Positions 34,076-42,046 of a stretch of DNA of 64,000 nt are shown in pieces. The translations under genes and the position numbers were made by a program. The first letter of the stretch is position 1, and each line of letters opens with the position of its first letter. This DNA is from Henriciella litoralis (GTDB lineage Bacteria > Pseudomonadota > Alphaproteobacteria > Caulobacterales > Hyphomonadaceae): assembly GCF_002088935.1 (NCBI RefSeq), contig NZ_NCSS01000004.1:558001-622000 (forward strand), given 5' to 3'. The notes beneath the pieces are model-generated. The model made no database searches. It saw only the letters and a program-made list of their open reading frames with translations, and was not told the origin of the DNA.

Positions 34076-34696
34076 TCAGGACCGCAGGCTATCCTGCGGC
34101 CAGGATGGCGGACGCGTTGGCCAGATAACAGGAATGCCCTGCCGGCCTTCAGCCTGCTCAAGCCGGGTCAGCCCCAGCCCGGAGGCCGCGCTGATGGCAT
34201 TTGCGGCCCGTCCGACGGTCCCGAAATCCGCGGTGCCCTGTTCGGATGGCGCGCGGTCTTCCCCGAGCAGAATGCGCTGTCCGTCATGCAGGACCAGCCA
34301 GTAAGGCATCGTCGTCCCCATGATGCCCACATTGGAATAGACCTCTTCGCGGCGGACGATTGCGCGAATATCGCGATAGCTGATCTCGCCTTCAAACCAG
34401 TCTGTTGGATAATGGCGGGCCCGATTGGCCGGCAAAACCAGGGTCGCATGTCCACGTCTGAGACACACGCGCCACTCCTGGCGCATACGCGCGCGGCGAT
34501 GCGTAGCAATCGTGTAAGGAAGAAAGAGGAGCGCCAGCACGGCGCAGACCGCACTTTCCGTCCTATAGCCGAAATAAAGCAGCGTTGCTGCGCCTGCCAC
34601 TGCTACTGCGAAGAGCAGCCACATCAGCAAGGCGCCGCCCATTGCGCCGATCCTCGAGCGATATCCGTATTCAAATATGGCTTGGTCGATAGTCAT
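34076..34696 (-). CDS. membrane protein with two N-terminal helices, unknown
   Basis: 206 residues from the ATG at 34696 (MTIDQAIFEYGYRSRIG); an earlier in-frame start at 34711 adds five. Two adjacent membrane helices (about residues 20-60) precede a cytosolic beta-rich part (FEGEISYRDIRAIVRREEVY, MPYWLVLHDGQRILLG) that looks like a PH-type (bPH) domain. This reading is tentative. Function unknown. Confidence 0.68.
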   Translation of the reverse strand: MTIDQAIFEYGYRSRIGAMGGALLMWLLFAVAVAGAATLLYFGYRTESAVCAVLALLFLPYTIATHRRARMRQEWRVCLRRGHATLVLPANRARHYPTDWFEGEISYRDIRAIVRREEVYSNVGIMGTTMPYWLVLHDGQRILLGEDRAPSEQGTADFGTVGRAANAISAASGLGLTRLEQAEGRQGIPVIWPTRPPSWPQDSLRS

Positions 34697-34814
34697 TGAT
34701 CTTGCGTCCACTTCCCACGTCAGAACAAATACCTGTCATGAGCCGCAAGAAGCATGCCGGATTAACGAAACCTCTGAAATTCAACGCAATTCGAGCATGA
34801 AATTTTGATGACGA

Positions 34815-36614
34815 TTATTGCGGAGCCTGTGCGCTCGCCTCAGCCTCAGCCAGCAAGGCCCCGCACGGCGCATCGCTTGCCATACCGGGCTCGATGAAGG
34901 GCAAAGCCGCGAGGCCGCCACTCAAGGATCCAAGCACTGCGGCAATCCCAAATTGTGCCAGAGTGGACGCGCTGATCGGCTGAATTTGGGGGTTACGCAA
35001 AGTGCCACCAATCGAAACATCCCCAATCAAGGTGCCAAGCGAAGCATCTTTTGCGTCTGATCGCAGGCTAAGCTTCAGGGTCTCGTCGCCAAGATTTATA
35101 TCGCCGCGCAGGACCACCACACTGTCATCTGTATCAACGACGGCAGGGTCCAGCGTTCCAATGCCACCTGTGAAATCAATCGCAACGGCAGCGCAGCGCG
35201 CATTTGCATAGGTGCGGTTGTCCGCGCTTTCACCAAGCAGCGTTATCGCCTCACCGATATCGAGCGCGGCCCCTTCTGCCGCAAGCGCCAGAATGTCAGC
35301 GTCCCTGGACCAGAGAGCGACATTTCCCTCAAGCCCGGCGGCCGCTTGCTGAAACCCGTTGCCCGGCGCACTGATATTGAACTTCCCATCGGCGGTTCCG
35401 CGCAGATAGGGCGACAGCGAAAGGTTGTCGAACGGAACGCCGTCCAGCGTGCCTTGCGCCGTCGTGAAGGCTGGCGATTGTGACCCGTCCAGCGTGGCAT
35501 AGGCGGTCAAGACGCCTTCAACAAATGACATCTGAAGCAGTGGAGCGCGGACAACCCGGCCATCAATATCGAAATCCATTTTGAGCCCGCGCACATCGAA
35601 CACGGAGTCCGTGACGCTCTCGGCGGTATATTTGATCGTGCCATCCACAGCGTCGAGCCGCGAGAAATCGATCACGCCATTGGGGATTAGCCGGTCGCTG
35701 CGCTCATAGGCAGCGCGCGCCTTCTGCTGCACGGGTCCGCTGGTTTCTGCTTCGCCCACGCCGATCGGAATACCGAAGACGATACCAAGATCGTCTGCGT
35801 CGAGCGTCTGAGACGTCAGATCAGCGCGAATAAAGGGCGTATCGCGCGCCGGGTCCACATCGACCTTGCCGGACAGATCGCTATCGCCAATTCTGGTCTC
35901 GGGCAAAATCTCGAACGCCCAGGATTTTTCGCCGACATCCACCATCATCACGATATCGAAGGGCGGTGTATCCGGCGCGGCCAGCCCGGCGAGGCTTGCG
36001 AGATCGGCGAAATTTTCGCCGGTCATTTTCAGACGCCCATCAATATGGCTCGCCGCCTGCTTTGTCCCACCTTCAAATTCCAGCGTTGAGTTCGCGCCAG
36101 TCGCATAGACGCTCAGCGTGCCTGACCTCAGCGACCCGGCGCCGTCGCGTACATAGATGGTCCGCCGCCCATCGGCGTCCTCGATCCGCACCTCGATGTC
36201 GGCCACATTGATCTCGTCGACAATGCGGCTGTAGTCATTAAGGCTCTTATCGTCCTTGCCGTTGTCTTCGCTGTCGCTCGCAAAGCGCACATATCCGTCA
36301 TTGGCCTTCAGCCGTGAAACCCAGCTGATAAATGGCAGGAAGCCGAGCGGGTTTGTCCGCATCTCCAGCTCCGCCACTTGCAGACGGTCTGGCAGGCTGA
36401 CCTCATCGGCAACGACCGTGGTAATGGCCGGAAACTTCGCATGCGCCTGCCCGACGCTGGAGCCTTCAGGCCCCCATTGGCCGAGCGCCCAGTTCGCCAT
36501 CGGCGTGCCAAAGCGCGGCTGGGTCATGGCCAGAAGAAAGAGGACCGCGATCACCAGCAGCGCCGCGATGACCATCAAAATGATCTTGAATGTCCTGATG
36601 ACGGTGGCCTGCAT
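34815..36614 (-). CDS. AsmA-like envelope protein
   Basis: 599 residues. One N-terminal membrane helix (IILMVIAALLVIAVLFLLAM) is followed by a long periplasmic, beta-rich region with AsmA-type features such as VADEVSLPDRLQVAELEMRT and, near the end, DVSIGGTLRNPQIQPIS. AsmA-family proteins are bridge-like lipid transport or outer-membrane assembly proteins. It is shorter than most, so a truncated or compact variant. It is divergent from pcrA. Confidence 0.75.
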   Translation of the reverse strand: MQATVIRTFKIILMVIAALLVIAVLFLLAMTQPRFGTPMANWALGQWGPEGSSVGQAHAKFPAITTVVADEVSLPDRLQVAELEMRTNPLGFLPFISWVSRLKANDGYVRFASDSEDNGKDDKSLNDYSRIVDEINVADIEVRIEDADGRRTIYVRDGAGSLRSGTLSVYATGANSTLEFEGGTKQAASHIDGRLKMTGENFADLASLAGLAAPDTPPFDIVMMVDVGEKSWAFEILPETRIGDSDLSGKVDVDPARDTPFIRADLTSQTLDADDLGIVFGIPIGVGEAETSGPVQQKARAAYERSDRLIPNGVIDFSRLDAVDGTIKYTAESVTDSVFDVRGLKMDFDIDGRVVRAPLLQMSFVEGVLTAYATLDGSQSPAFTTAQGTLDGVPFDNLSLSPYLRGTADGKFNISAPGNGFQQAAAGLEGNVALWSRDADILALAAEGAALDIGEAITLLGESADNRTYANARCAAVAIDFTGGIGTLDPAVVDTDDSVVVLRGDINLGDETLKLSLRSDAKDASLGTLIGDVSIGGTLRNPQIQPISASTLAQFGIAAVLGSLSGGLAALPFIEPGMASDAPCGALLAEAEASAQAPQ

Positions 36615-36721
36615 ACAAGGGATAACGCATCGGCAGCGCGTCGGTTCTCGCCAATTGACTGTCGCCGCCCATTAAAGACCTGCCGCAGCTTGCCCCTGCC
36701 ATTGGCGGCGGTTCCTGCTAT

Positions 36722-39064
36722 ATGTTCTCTATGAGTTCCAGCCCGAATCGACAGCCTTCCATCTCCGAGATGGCCTCCGCCCGCGCGCCGCGCCCTGACA
36801 CTGGCGCGAGCTATCTCGATGGCCTCAACCCCGAGCAGCGCGAAGCGGTCGAGACGACTGAAGGCCCACTGCTCGTGCTGGCCGGTGCGGGCACAGGCAA
36901 GACGCGCGTTCTGACGACCCGTCTCGCCCATATCATCGCCAACAAGCTCGCCTGGCCGAGCCAGACGCTGACCGTCACCTTCACCAACAAGGCCGCCCGC
37001 GAAATGCGCGAACGCGCCATGCATCTCATTGGCGATGCCGGTGAGGGCCTTCGATGGCTCGGTACGTTCCACTCGATCAGCGCGCAGATCCTTCGCCGTC
37101 ACGCCGAACTGGCGGGCCTCAAATCCAGCTTCACCATCCTCGACACAGATGACGTCATCCGCCTCTGCAAGCAGATCATCGAAGCCGAAGGCATCGACAC
37201 CAAGCGCTGGACGCCGCGCCACCTCGCCGCCACCATCGACGGCTGGAAAAACCGCGCCCTCGTCCCAGCCAAAGTCCCCAAGGATGAGGCCTGGAACTTC
37301 GCCGACGGCAAGGCCATCAAGCTCTACGACATCTACCAGTCACGCCTGAAAGTCCTCAATGCCTGCGACTTTGGCGACTTGCTGATCCACAACATCACCA
37401 TCTTCCAGGACAATCCGGACCTGCTCGCAGACTATCATAAGCGGTTCAAATACATCCTGGTTGACGAGTATCAGGATACCAACGTCGCCCAGTATCTCTG
37501 GCTGCGCCTGCTCGCGCGCGGCTCCAGTAACATCTGCTGCGTCGGCGATGACGACCAGTCGATCTATGGCTGGCGCGGCGCCGAGGTCGACAACATCCTG
37601 CGCTTCGAGAAGGATTTTCCGGGCGCCAAAGTCATCCGGCTTGAGCGCAATTACCGCTCGACCAAGCATATCCTTGCGGCCGCCTCCTCCGTCATCGGCT
37701 ACAATAAGGGCCGGCTCGGCAAGACGCTCTATGTCGGCGAGGAAACCTCCGCAGACCCGGACGCCGACAAGGTCAAGGTCCGCGGCCTCTGGGATGGGGA
37801 GGCAGAGTCGCGGCTCATCTGCGACGATATCGAAAACTATGTGAACAAGGGCGGCCAGTATGAAGACTGCGCCATCCTGGTGCGCGCTTCCTGGCAGATG
37901 CGCCTCTTCGAAGAGCGCCTCATCATGCTGGGCATCCCCTACCGCGTCATCGGCGGCCCGCGCTTCTTTGAGCGCGCCGAGATCCGCGATGCCCTCGCCT
38001 ATCTCCGCCTCGTCCGCAGCCCCGATGATGACCTCGCCTTTGAGCGCGTCGTCAATCAGCCCAAGCGCGGCATTGGCGCAACCACGATCCAGAAACTGCA
38101 GACCTTCGCACGCGCGGATGGCCGCTCGCTCTTCACGCTGACGCCCATGGTGCTGCAGACCGATGAGATCAAAGGCCCCGCCAAGCGCGGCCTCGTCACT
38201 TTCATCGACCAGATCAATCTCTGGCGCGACCGCCTCAATAATGGCATGCCTCACCACGAACTCGCGCAGGTCATCCTCGACGAGAGCGGCTATACCGACA
38301 TGCTCCAGAAGGACAGGTCCCCGCAGGCGCAGACCCGCCTCGACAATTTGAAAGAGCTGATCCACGCCATCGGCCAGTTCGACAGCCTCGCAGGCTTTCT
38401 CGAACATGTGCAGCTGGTCATGGATGTCGGTGGGCAATCGTCCGGCAATGAAGTCCAGATCCTCACCCTGCACGCCGCCAAGGGACTTGAATGGCCGATG
38501 GTCTTCCTGCCGGGCTGGGAGGAAGAGGTCTTCCCGTCCCGCCGCTCGCTCGATGAAAGCGGCATGAAGGGCCTCGAGGAAGAACGCCGCCTCGCCTATG
38601 TCGGCATCACCCGCGCGCGCGAAAAATGCTCGATCAGCTTCGTCGCCAACCGCATGATTTTCGGGCGTTGGCAATCGGTCCTGCCGTCCCGCTTTGTAGA
38701 CGAGCTACCGCATGAGCATGTCGAAGCCGTCAGCGAGACCGGCTATTCCACCATGCCGGGCGGCGATACCGGCTTTCAGGGCACGATCGAGGATCTGGGT
38801 GAGCGCAGCTCCTACAACTCCCCCGGCTGGCGCCGCCTGAAAGAGAACGCCAATAAAGGCTCAAAGACCGGCCCCATCATCGACGGCAAGGCCGAACTCA
38901 TCGCCACAAGCGCCGGCAAATCCGGCTTCCGCATCGGCCAACGCGTCCACCACGACAAATTCGGCTACGGCCAAGTGCTCGCGGCGGACGGGACAAAGCT
39001 ACAGGTGAACTTCGAGAAAGCCGGGTTGAAGAAGGTGATCTCCACGTTTGTGACGGGGGTATAG
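36722..39064 (+). CDS. pcrA: PcrA/UvrD superfamily-1 DNA helicase
   Basis: 780-residue 3'-5' helicase for repair and replication. Walker A AGAGTGKT (about residues 54-61), motif Ia TFTNKAAREMRERA, Walker B FKYILVDEYQDTN, DDDQSIYGWRGAEV, and motifs LTLHAAKGLEWPMVFLPGWE and RRLAYVGITRAREKCSISF. The C-terminal about 50 residues (FRIGQRVHHDKFGYGQVLAA, then LKKVISTFVTGV) are the RNA-polymerase-binding Tudor-like tail. Alternative start at 36731. This last 150 nt is repeated downstream. Stop is followed immediately by a GTG start. Confidence 0.95.
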   Translation: MFSMSSSPNRQPSISEMASARAPRPDTGASYLDGLNPEQREAVETTEGPLLVLAGAGTGKTRVLTTRLAHIIANKLAWPSQTLTVTFTNKAAREMRERAMHLIGDAGEGLRWLGTFHSISAQILRRHAELAGLKSSFTILDTDDVIRLCKQIIEAEGIDTKRWTPRHLAATIDGWKNRALVPAKVPKDEAWNFADGKAIKLYDIYQSRLKVLNACDFGDLLIHNITIFQDNPDLLADYHKRFKYILVDEYQDTNVAQYLWLRLLARGSSNICCVGDDDQSIYGWRGAEVDNILRFEKDFPGAKVIRLERNYRSTKHILAAASSVIGYNKGRLGKTLYVGEETSADPDADKVKVRGLWDGEAESRLICDDIENYVNKGGQYEDCAILVRASWQMRLFEERLIMLGIPYRVIGGPRFFERAEIRDALAYLRLVRSPDDDLAFERVVNQPKRGIGATTIQKLQTFARADGRSLFTLTPMVLQTDEIKGPAKRGLVTFIDQINLWRDRLNNGMPHHELAQVILDESGYTDMLQKDRSPQAQTRLDNLKELIHAIGQFDSLAGFLEHVQLVMDVGGQSSGNEVQILTLHAAKGLEWPMVFLPGWEEEVFPSRRSLDESGMKGLEEERRLAYVGITRAREKCSISFVANRMIFGRWQSVLPSRFVDELPHEHVEAVSETGYSTMPGGDTGFQGTIEDLGERSSYNSPGWRRLKENANKGSKTGPIIDGKAELIATSAGKSGFRIGQRVHHDKFGYGQVLAADGTKLQVNFEKAGLKKVISTFVTGV

Positions 39065-39070
39065 GTGGCA
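38921..39070 (+). repeat. pcrA 3'-end direct repeat, copy A
   Basis: 150 bp covering the last 48 codons of pcrA, its stop codon TAG and the next six bases GTGGCA, which are the start of the next gene. It matches 39513-39662 at the same length, with about 13 mismatches that are almost all synonymous (one Ile/Val change). Confidence 0.93.
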
Positions 39071-39496
39071 GTCAACAAGAACGATTCAAATGACTATGAG
39101 ACGTCTTCCTTCTTTTCTGTAACGGCTCAGGATCTTGATCCGAACAATGTTACCAGGCTTCTAGGAATACAGCCCCGGAAGTCGTCAAACACGCTTGAAC
39201 AACGGAAGAAATCGATCAACCCGGCGCACCGCTTCTGGCACTTCAGCACACCTGAAAGCGCTGCCCTCAAACACCGTTCAGTTGAAGATGCGATACTGGC
39301 GCTCTTTGAAAAAGGAGCGCTCAACGTGGATTTGGTCGCTCAGCTGCCCGCAACGTGGGACAAAGAGATCATCATCACAGCTTTCACCGATGAGCGACCT
39401 TGCTTCGCACTTTCGCCGGCTACTGCGGCGCTGCTCGGAAAAGCTGGAATTCTGATTGTAATATCAGTCTATGCTGGTCCGGAAAGCGAAGATTGA
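39065..39496 (+). CDS. DUF4279 protein in pcrA-linked cassette
   Basis: 143 residues. The pattern FFSVTAQDLDPNNVTRLLGI and the tryptophan-containing HRFWHFSTPE match DUF4279; the family has no known activity, and some members sit beside toxins as possible immunity proteins. The GTG start abuts the pcrA stop (TAGGTG), with GGGGG as ribosome site inside pcrA. A+T content is higher than in pcrA. A second pcrA tail follows. Confidence 0.78.
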   Translation: MAVNKNDSNDYETSSFFSVTAQDLDPNNVTRLLGIQPRKSSNTLEQRKKSINPAHRFWHFSTPESAALKHRSVEDAILALFEKGALNVDLVAQLPATWDKEIIITAFTDERPCFALSPATAALLGKAGILIVISVYAGPESED

Positions 39497-39656
39497 TGAC
39501 AGACTCATCGAGTCCGGCTTCCGCGTCGGCCAACGCGTCCACCATGACAAATTCGGCTACGGACAGGTGCTGGCCGCTGACGGCACAAAGCTGCAGGTGA
39601 ACTTTGAGAAGGCCGGGCTGAAGAAGGTGATCTCTACGTTTGTGACGGGGGTATAG
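39471..39656 (+). pseudogene. duplicate pcrA C-terminal tail
   Basis: 61 codons: a unique start MLVRKAKIDDRLIE, then SGFRVGQRVHHDKFGYGQVL and the rest of the PcrA tail to LKKVISTFVTGV plus TAG, matching PcrA residues about 733-780 with a single substitution. It has no helicase part. The first codons overlap the end of the DUF4279 gene in another frame. Preserved coding with scattered synonymous changes suggests it came from a diverged pcrA allele. Whether it is translated is unknown. Confidence 0.85.
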
Positions 39657-39662
39657 GTGGCA
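39513..39662 (+). repeat. pcrA 3'-end direct repeat, copy B
   Basis: Second 150-bp copy of the pcrA 3' end, 592 bp downstream of copy A. It ends in TAG followed by GTGGCA, the start of the next gene. A and B together bracket the DUF4279 gene. Confidence 0.93.
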
Positions 39663-40037
39663 TTCATACCTGTGGAGAAGAGGCTCGATGAGCAGCTGCA
39701 AGTTCCTGATCTGTGGCGGCCAGCATTGAAACAGCTCGCTGATTTCATGGTACTGGGATTGTCACCCGGCGCAGACCCGCTTGTAGCGATGGGTTCCATT
39801 GACGAGGACATCCTCAAAATCAGCCGAGGCAACATCAAAGCGTATCCTGATCCGCTCGGTGAACTGGCTGAAAGTGCGTGGAGCACGTCCGTTTCTTACT
39901 GGATAGGCGATTGCTGGAAGTTGCTAATCGATCTCACCGCCGCGGACGGCACTGTCACCGATCTGGTTCTTCATGCGGAAGTCAAGGAAACTGAGAGCGG
40001 CTACGCGATTGAGCCGGGACTGATTTATGTGCCTTAG
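39657..40037 (+). CDS. hypothetical protein in pcrA-linked cassette
   Basis: 126 residues, GTG start directly after the duplicated pcrA tail stop. Features: DEQLQVPDLWRPALKQLADF, SIDEDILKISRGNIKAYPDP, and a beta-rich C-terminal half (WKLLIDLTAADGTVTDLVLH). No family recognised with confidence; size and composition resemble immunity-type proteins. It has the same start context as the DUF4279 gene but no similarity to it. A repeat-rich gap follows. Confidence 0.75.
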   Translation: MAFIPVEKRLDEQLQVPDLWRPALKQLADFMVLGLSPGADPLVAMGSIDEDILKISRGNIKAYPDPLGELAESAWSTSVSYWIGDCWKLLIDLTAADGTVTDLVLHAEVKETESGYAIEPGLIYVP

Positions 40038-40062
40038 GCCCGGACGGTTTTAGCCGCTTCAT

Positions 40063-40133
40063 CCTTCGACAAGCTCAGGATGAGGGTGCATGTTGGAAGG
40101 CCCCCATAGGCCTCACCCTGAGCCTGTCGAAGG
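40063..40133. repeat. 23-bp imperfect inverted repeat (dispersed-element type)
   Basis: CCTTCGACAAGCTCAGGATG at 40063-40082 and its near complement at 40111-40133 form a long stem with two mismatches in 23 bp around a 25-nt centre. Sequences of this form (CTTCGACAGGCTCAGG) are common intergenic palindromes in alphaproteobacteria. It lies after the last cassette gene in a 250-bp gap with no gene. Confidence 0.8.
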
Positions 40134-40239
40134 GCGAGGCCCATCCCCCGGCCACAGGCAAAACGCTTTCTCTTCTCCCGCACCCGGGAGAAGGGAGCTC
40201 AGCCGGCCACCAACGCGCTTACAAACCAACGCCCCACAG

Positions 40240-40266
40240 CCCGCATGGTGAGCGAAGTCGAACCAC
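40240..40266. repeat. dispersed 27-bp repeat, copy 2
   Basis: Identical to 32764-32790. It lies in the same gene-free gap as the 40063-40133 palindrome. Confidence 0.75.
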
Positions 40267-40287
40267 ACGGGCGCGCGCGCCAAGATC

Positions 40288-40755
40288 TCACCCCACCCGC
40301 CGGTAAATCTCCGTGCGCAGCTCTGCCTCCGGCACCACGCCAGGATCGTCGACATAGAGCTCCCACATTGGCAGGCCCTTGGTGATGCCCCAGTCGAGCA
40401 TGTCATCCCAGAGCTGTTTGTGGCTCACATGCAGGGTCTGATAAGAGCCGACATGGGTATCCATCGCCGCGTCGCCTTCGGGGATGAATCCCTGCTTCAC
40501 ATTGCCAGACGCCTTGAGCGCATCCTTCTCGCTGACGAAAATACCGGTGCGGAACGCCAGACGTTCATTGCCAGGCATCTCGACATAGACGGCAACCGGC
40601 ATGCTAAGCGGCGCAATGTCGTGCGCCTGCAGAAAAGCGCCGACTTCGGCAAATCCACGGCCCATCGCTTCGGCCACGGCGGCCGCGTCGAGCTGTTCGG
40701 CATGGTCGGTATAAAGGTAATGCAGCGCGGGCAATGTGCGTCGTTCAATAGCCAT
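40288..40755 (-). CDS. GyrI-like effector-binding protein
   Basis: 155-residue stand-alone GyrI/AraC-effector-binding domain. MAIERRTLPALHYLYTDH opens, with MPVAVYVEMPGN, VSEKDALKASGNVKQGFIPE and the C-terminal PMWELYVDDPGVVPEAELRT typical of the fold. Family members bind small ligands or hydrolyse cyclopropanoid drugs. Function unclear here. Confidence 0.85.
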   Translation of the reverse strand: MAIERRTLPALHYLYTDHAEQLDAAAVAEAMGRGFAEVGAFLQAHDIAPLSMPVAVYVEMPGNERLAFRTGIFVSEKDALKASGNVKQGFIPEGDAAMDTHVGSYQTLHVSHKQLWDDMLDWGITKGLPMWELYVDDPGVVPEAELRTEIYRRVG

Positions 40756-40858
40756 ACGACTCTCCAGGTGTCGCCGAGAGACTACCCTAAAGACTTGCCA
40801 TCCACCAGCCAGCCAGAACGTTCATCAGGCTAGTTTTACTGCCCTCTACGAGACCGTC

Positions 40859-41959
40859 TTATGGCGCGCCATCGGTGAAAACAAATTCGCGATTTTCATA
40901 ACGAACCGGGCGCGGCTCCGTCCCAGGGGCCTGATACGTGCCGACCGTTGGCAAATCGTTGACCCATGTGCCGGTAAAAACCTGTCCATCTGGATAGGTC
41001 AGCGTCCCCTGCCCCTGTCGATTGTCGTCCTCAAAATCGCCGACATAGACCATGCCATCAGCGTCGGTTTCAGTGCCGCTGACACGCTGGCCATCAACCC
41101 ATTGGCCCGTAAAAACCCGGCCATCAGGCCATTTATAGGTCCCTGTTCCGGACCGGACGCCCTCAGCCCATCCGCCTGTATAGAGATTGCCATTGGAATA
41201 GCGCATTTCACCCTGTCCGCTGCGCGACCAACCATCCCATTCACCGGTATAAGTCTGCCCGTTTGCCCAACGATACGTGCCCTCAACGGGGGCATCATCG
41301 GCAAATGTGGCCGTCAGCGTATCGCCTTCAAATTCGCCGGGCCCCCAGGTGTAGACGCCCTTGCCAGACATCTGGTCTTGCTTGAACGTGCCGACATATT
41401 TGTTGCCATTGGTGAAGTTCAACTCACCTTGACCGTCAAACCGCCAGGCCTCGAACCATCCTTGATAAACACGGCCATCTGACGCGCGATAGGTGCCCTG
41501 AAGCGGAAATCCTTCCACGAATGTTCCCGTCAGAACGTCGCCTGCATAGTCGCCCTCGCCAAAAGTATAGGTGCCTTGGCCGGAGTACTTTTCTTTCTTG
41601 AGCGCTCCGACATAAACGTCGCCGTCGGGGTAGGTCAGCGTGCCGTGGGTCAAGTCACCTTTGTCCAGGTTTCCCACGAAGGTGATGCCGGTCGCAAATG
41701 TGATGTTGCCCTCGCCATGCGGGATGCCGTCGACGAATCTGCCCCGATAGTCGAACAGCCAGTCACCATCGCGCTGATATCGCGCCACACCATCACCTGA
41801 GGTGCAATCGCCACTGTTGCAGGTTTTTGTAACGGAGTCGCCGGACTGATCTTCGGTCGTATCGTCCGCCATGGCCGGCCCGGCCATCAAGCCCGTCATC
41901 GATATCAACGCCAAAAAGGCGCCGGCCAGCTTGGCGCGCAAAGCGGTCTCGGTTTTCAT
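40859..41959 (-). CDS. secreted MORN-repeat protein
   Basis: 366 residues from the ATG at 41959 (MKTETALRAKLAGAFLALIS), chosen for the AAGGGGA ribosome site. The signal peptide ends near AGPAMA. About ten MORN repeats follow, with units such as YPDGDVYVGALKKEKYSGQG and RYSNGNLYTGGWAEGVRSGT. The cysteine pair TCNSGDCTSGD lies at the start of the mature protein. Exported. MORN proteins act as scaffolds or bind lipids; function unknown. Confidence 0.88.
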   Translation of the reverse strand: MKTETALRAKLAGAFLALISMTGLMAGPAMADDTTEDQSGDSVTKTCNSGDCTSGDGVARYQRDGDWLFDYRGRFVDGIPHGEGNITFATGITFVGNLDKGDLTHGTLTYPDGDVYVGALKKEKYSGQGTYTFGEGDYAGDVLTGTFVEGFPLQGTYRASDGRVYQGWFEAWRFDGQGELNFTNGNKYVGTFKQDQMSGKGVYTWGPGEFEGDTLTATFADDAPVEGTYRWANGQTYTGEWDGWSRSGQGEMRYSNGNLYTGGWAEGVRSGTGTYKWPDGRVFTGQWVDGQRVSGTETDADGMVYVGDFEDDNRQGQGTLTYPDGQVFTGTWVNDLPTVGTYQAPGTEPRPVRYENREFVFTDGAP

Positions 41960-42046
41960 AATGTCCCCTTGTGAAAATGTTGATGCGTCCCGCGTCAAAT
42001 CTAGCGCACCGCGAGGTGGCAATCAAATGAACTTGAAGGGGGTGTC

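Noticed and set aside
37340..38674. 444-codon open frame antisense to pcrA
   Set aside because: Composition is that of a complement shadow and it has no motif; the helicase on the plus strand has all its motifs in this region.
40038..40287. Possible CRISPR or small array between the cassette gene and the GyrI-like gene
   Set aside because: The repeats are one inverted pair and one dispersed 27-mer, not regularly spaced direct repeats; no cas genes are in the window.
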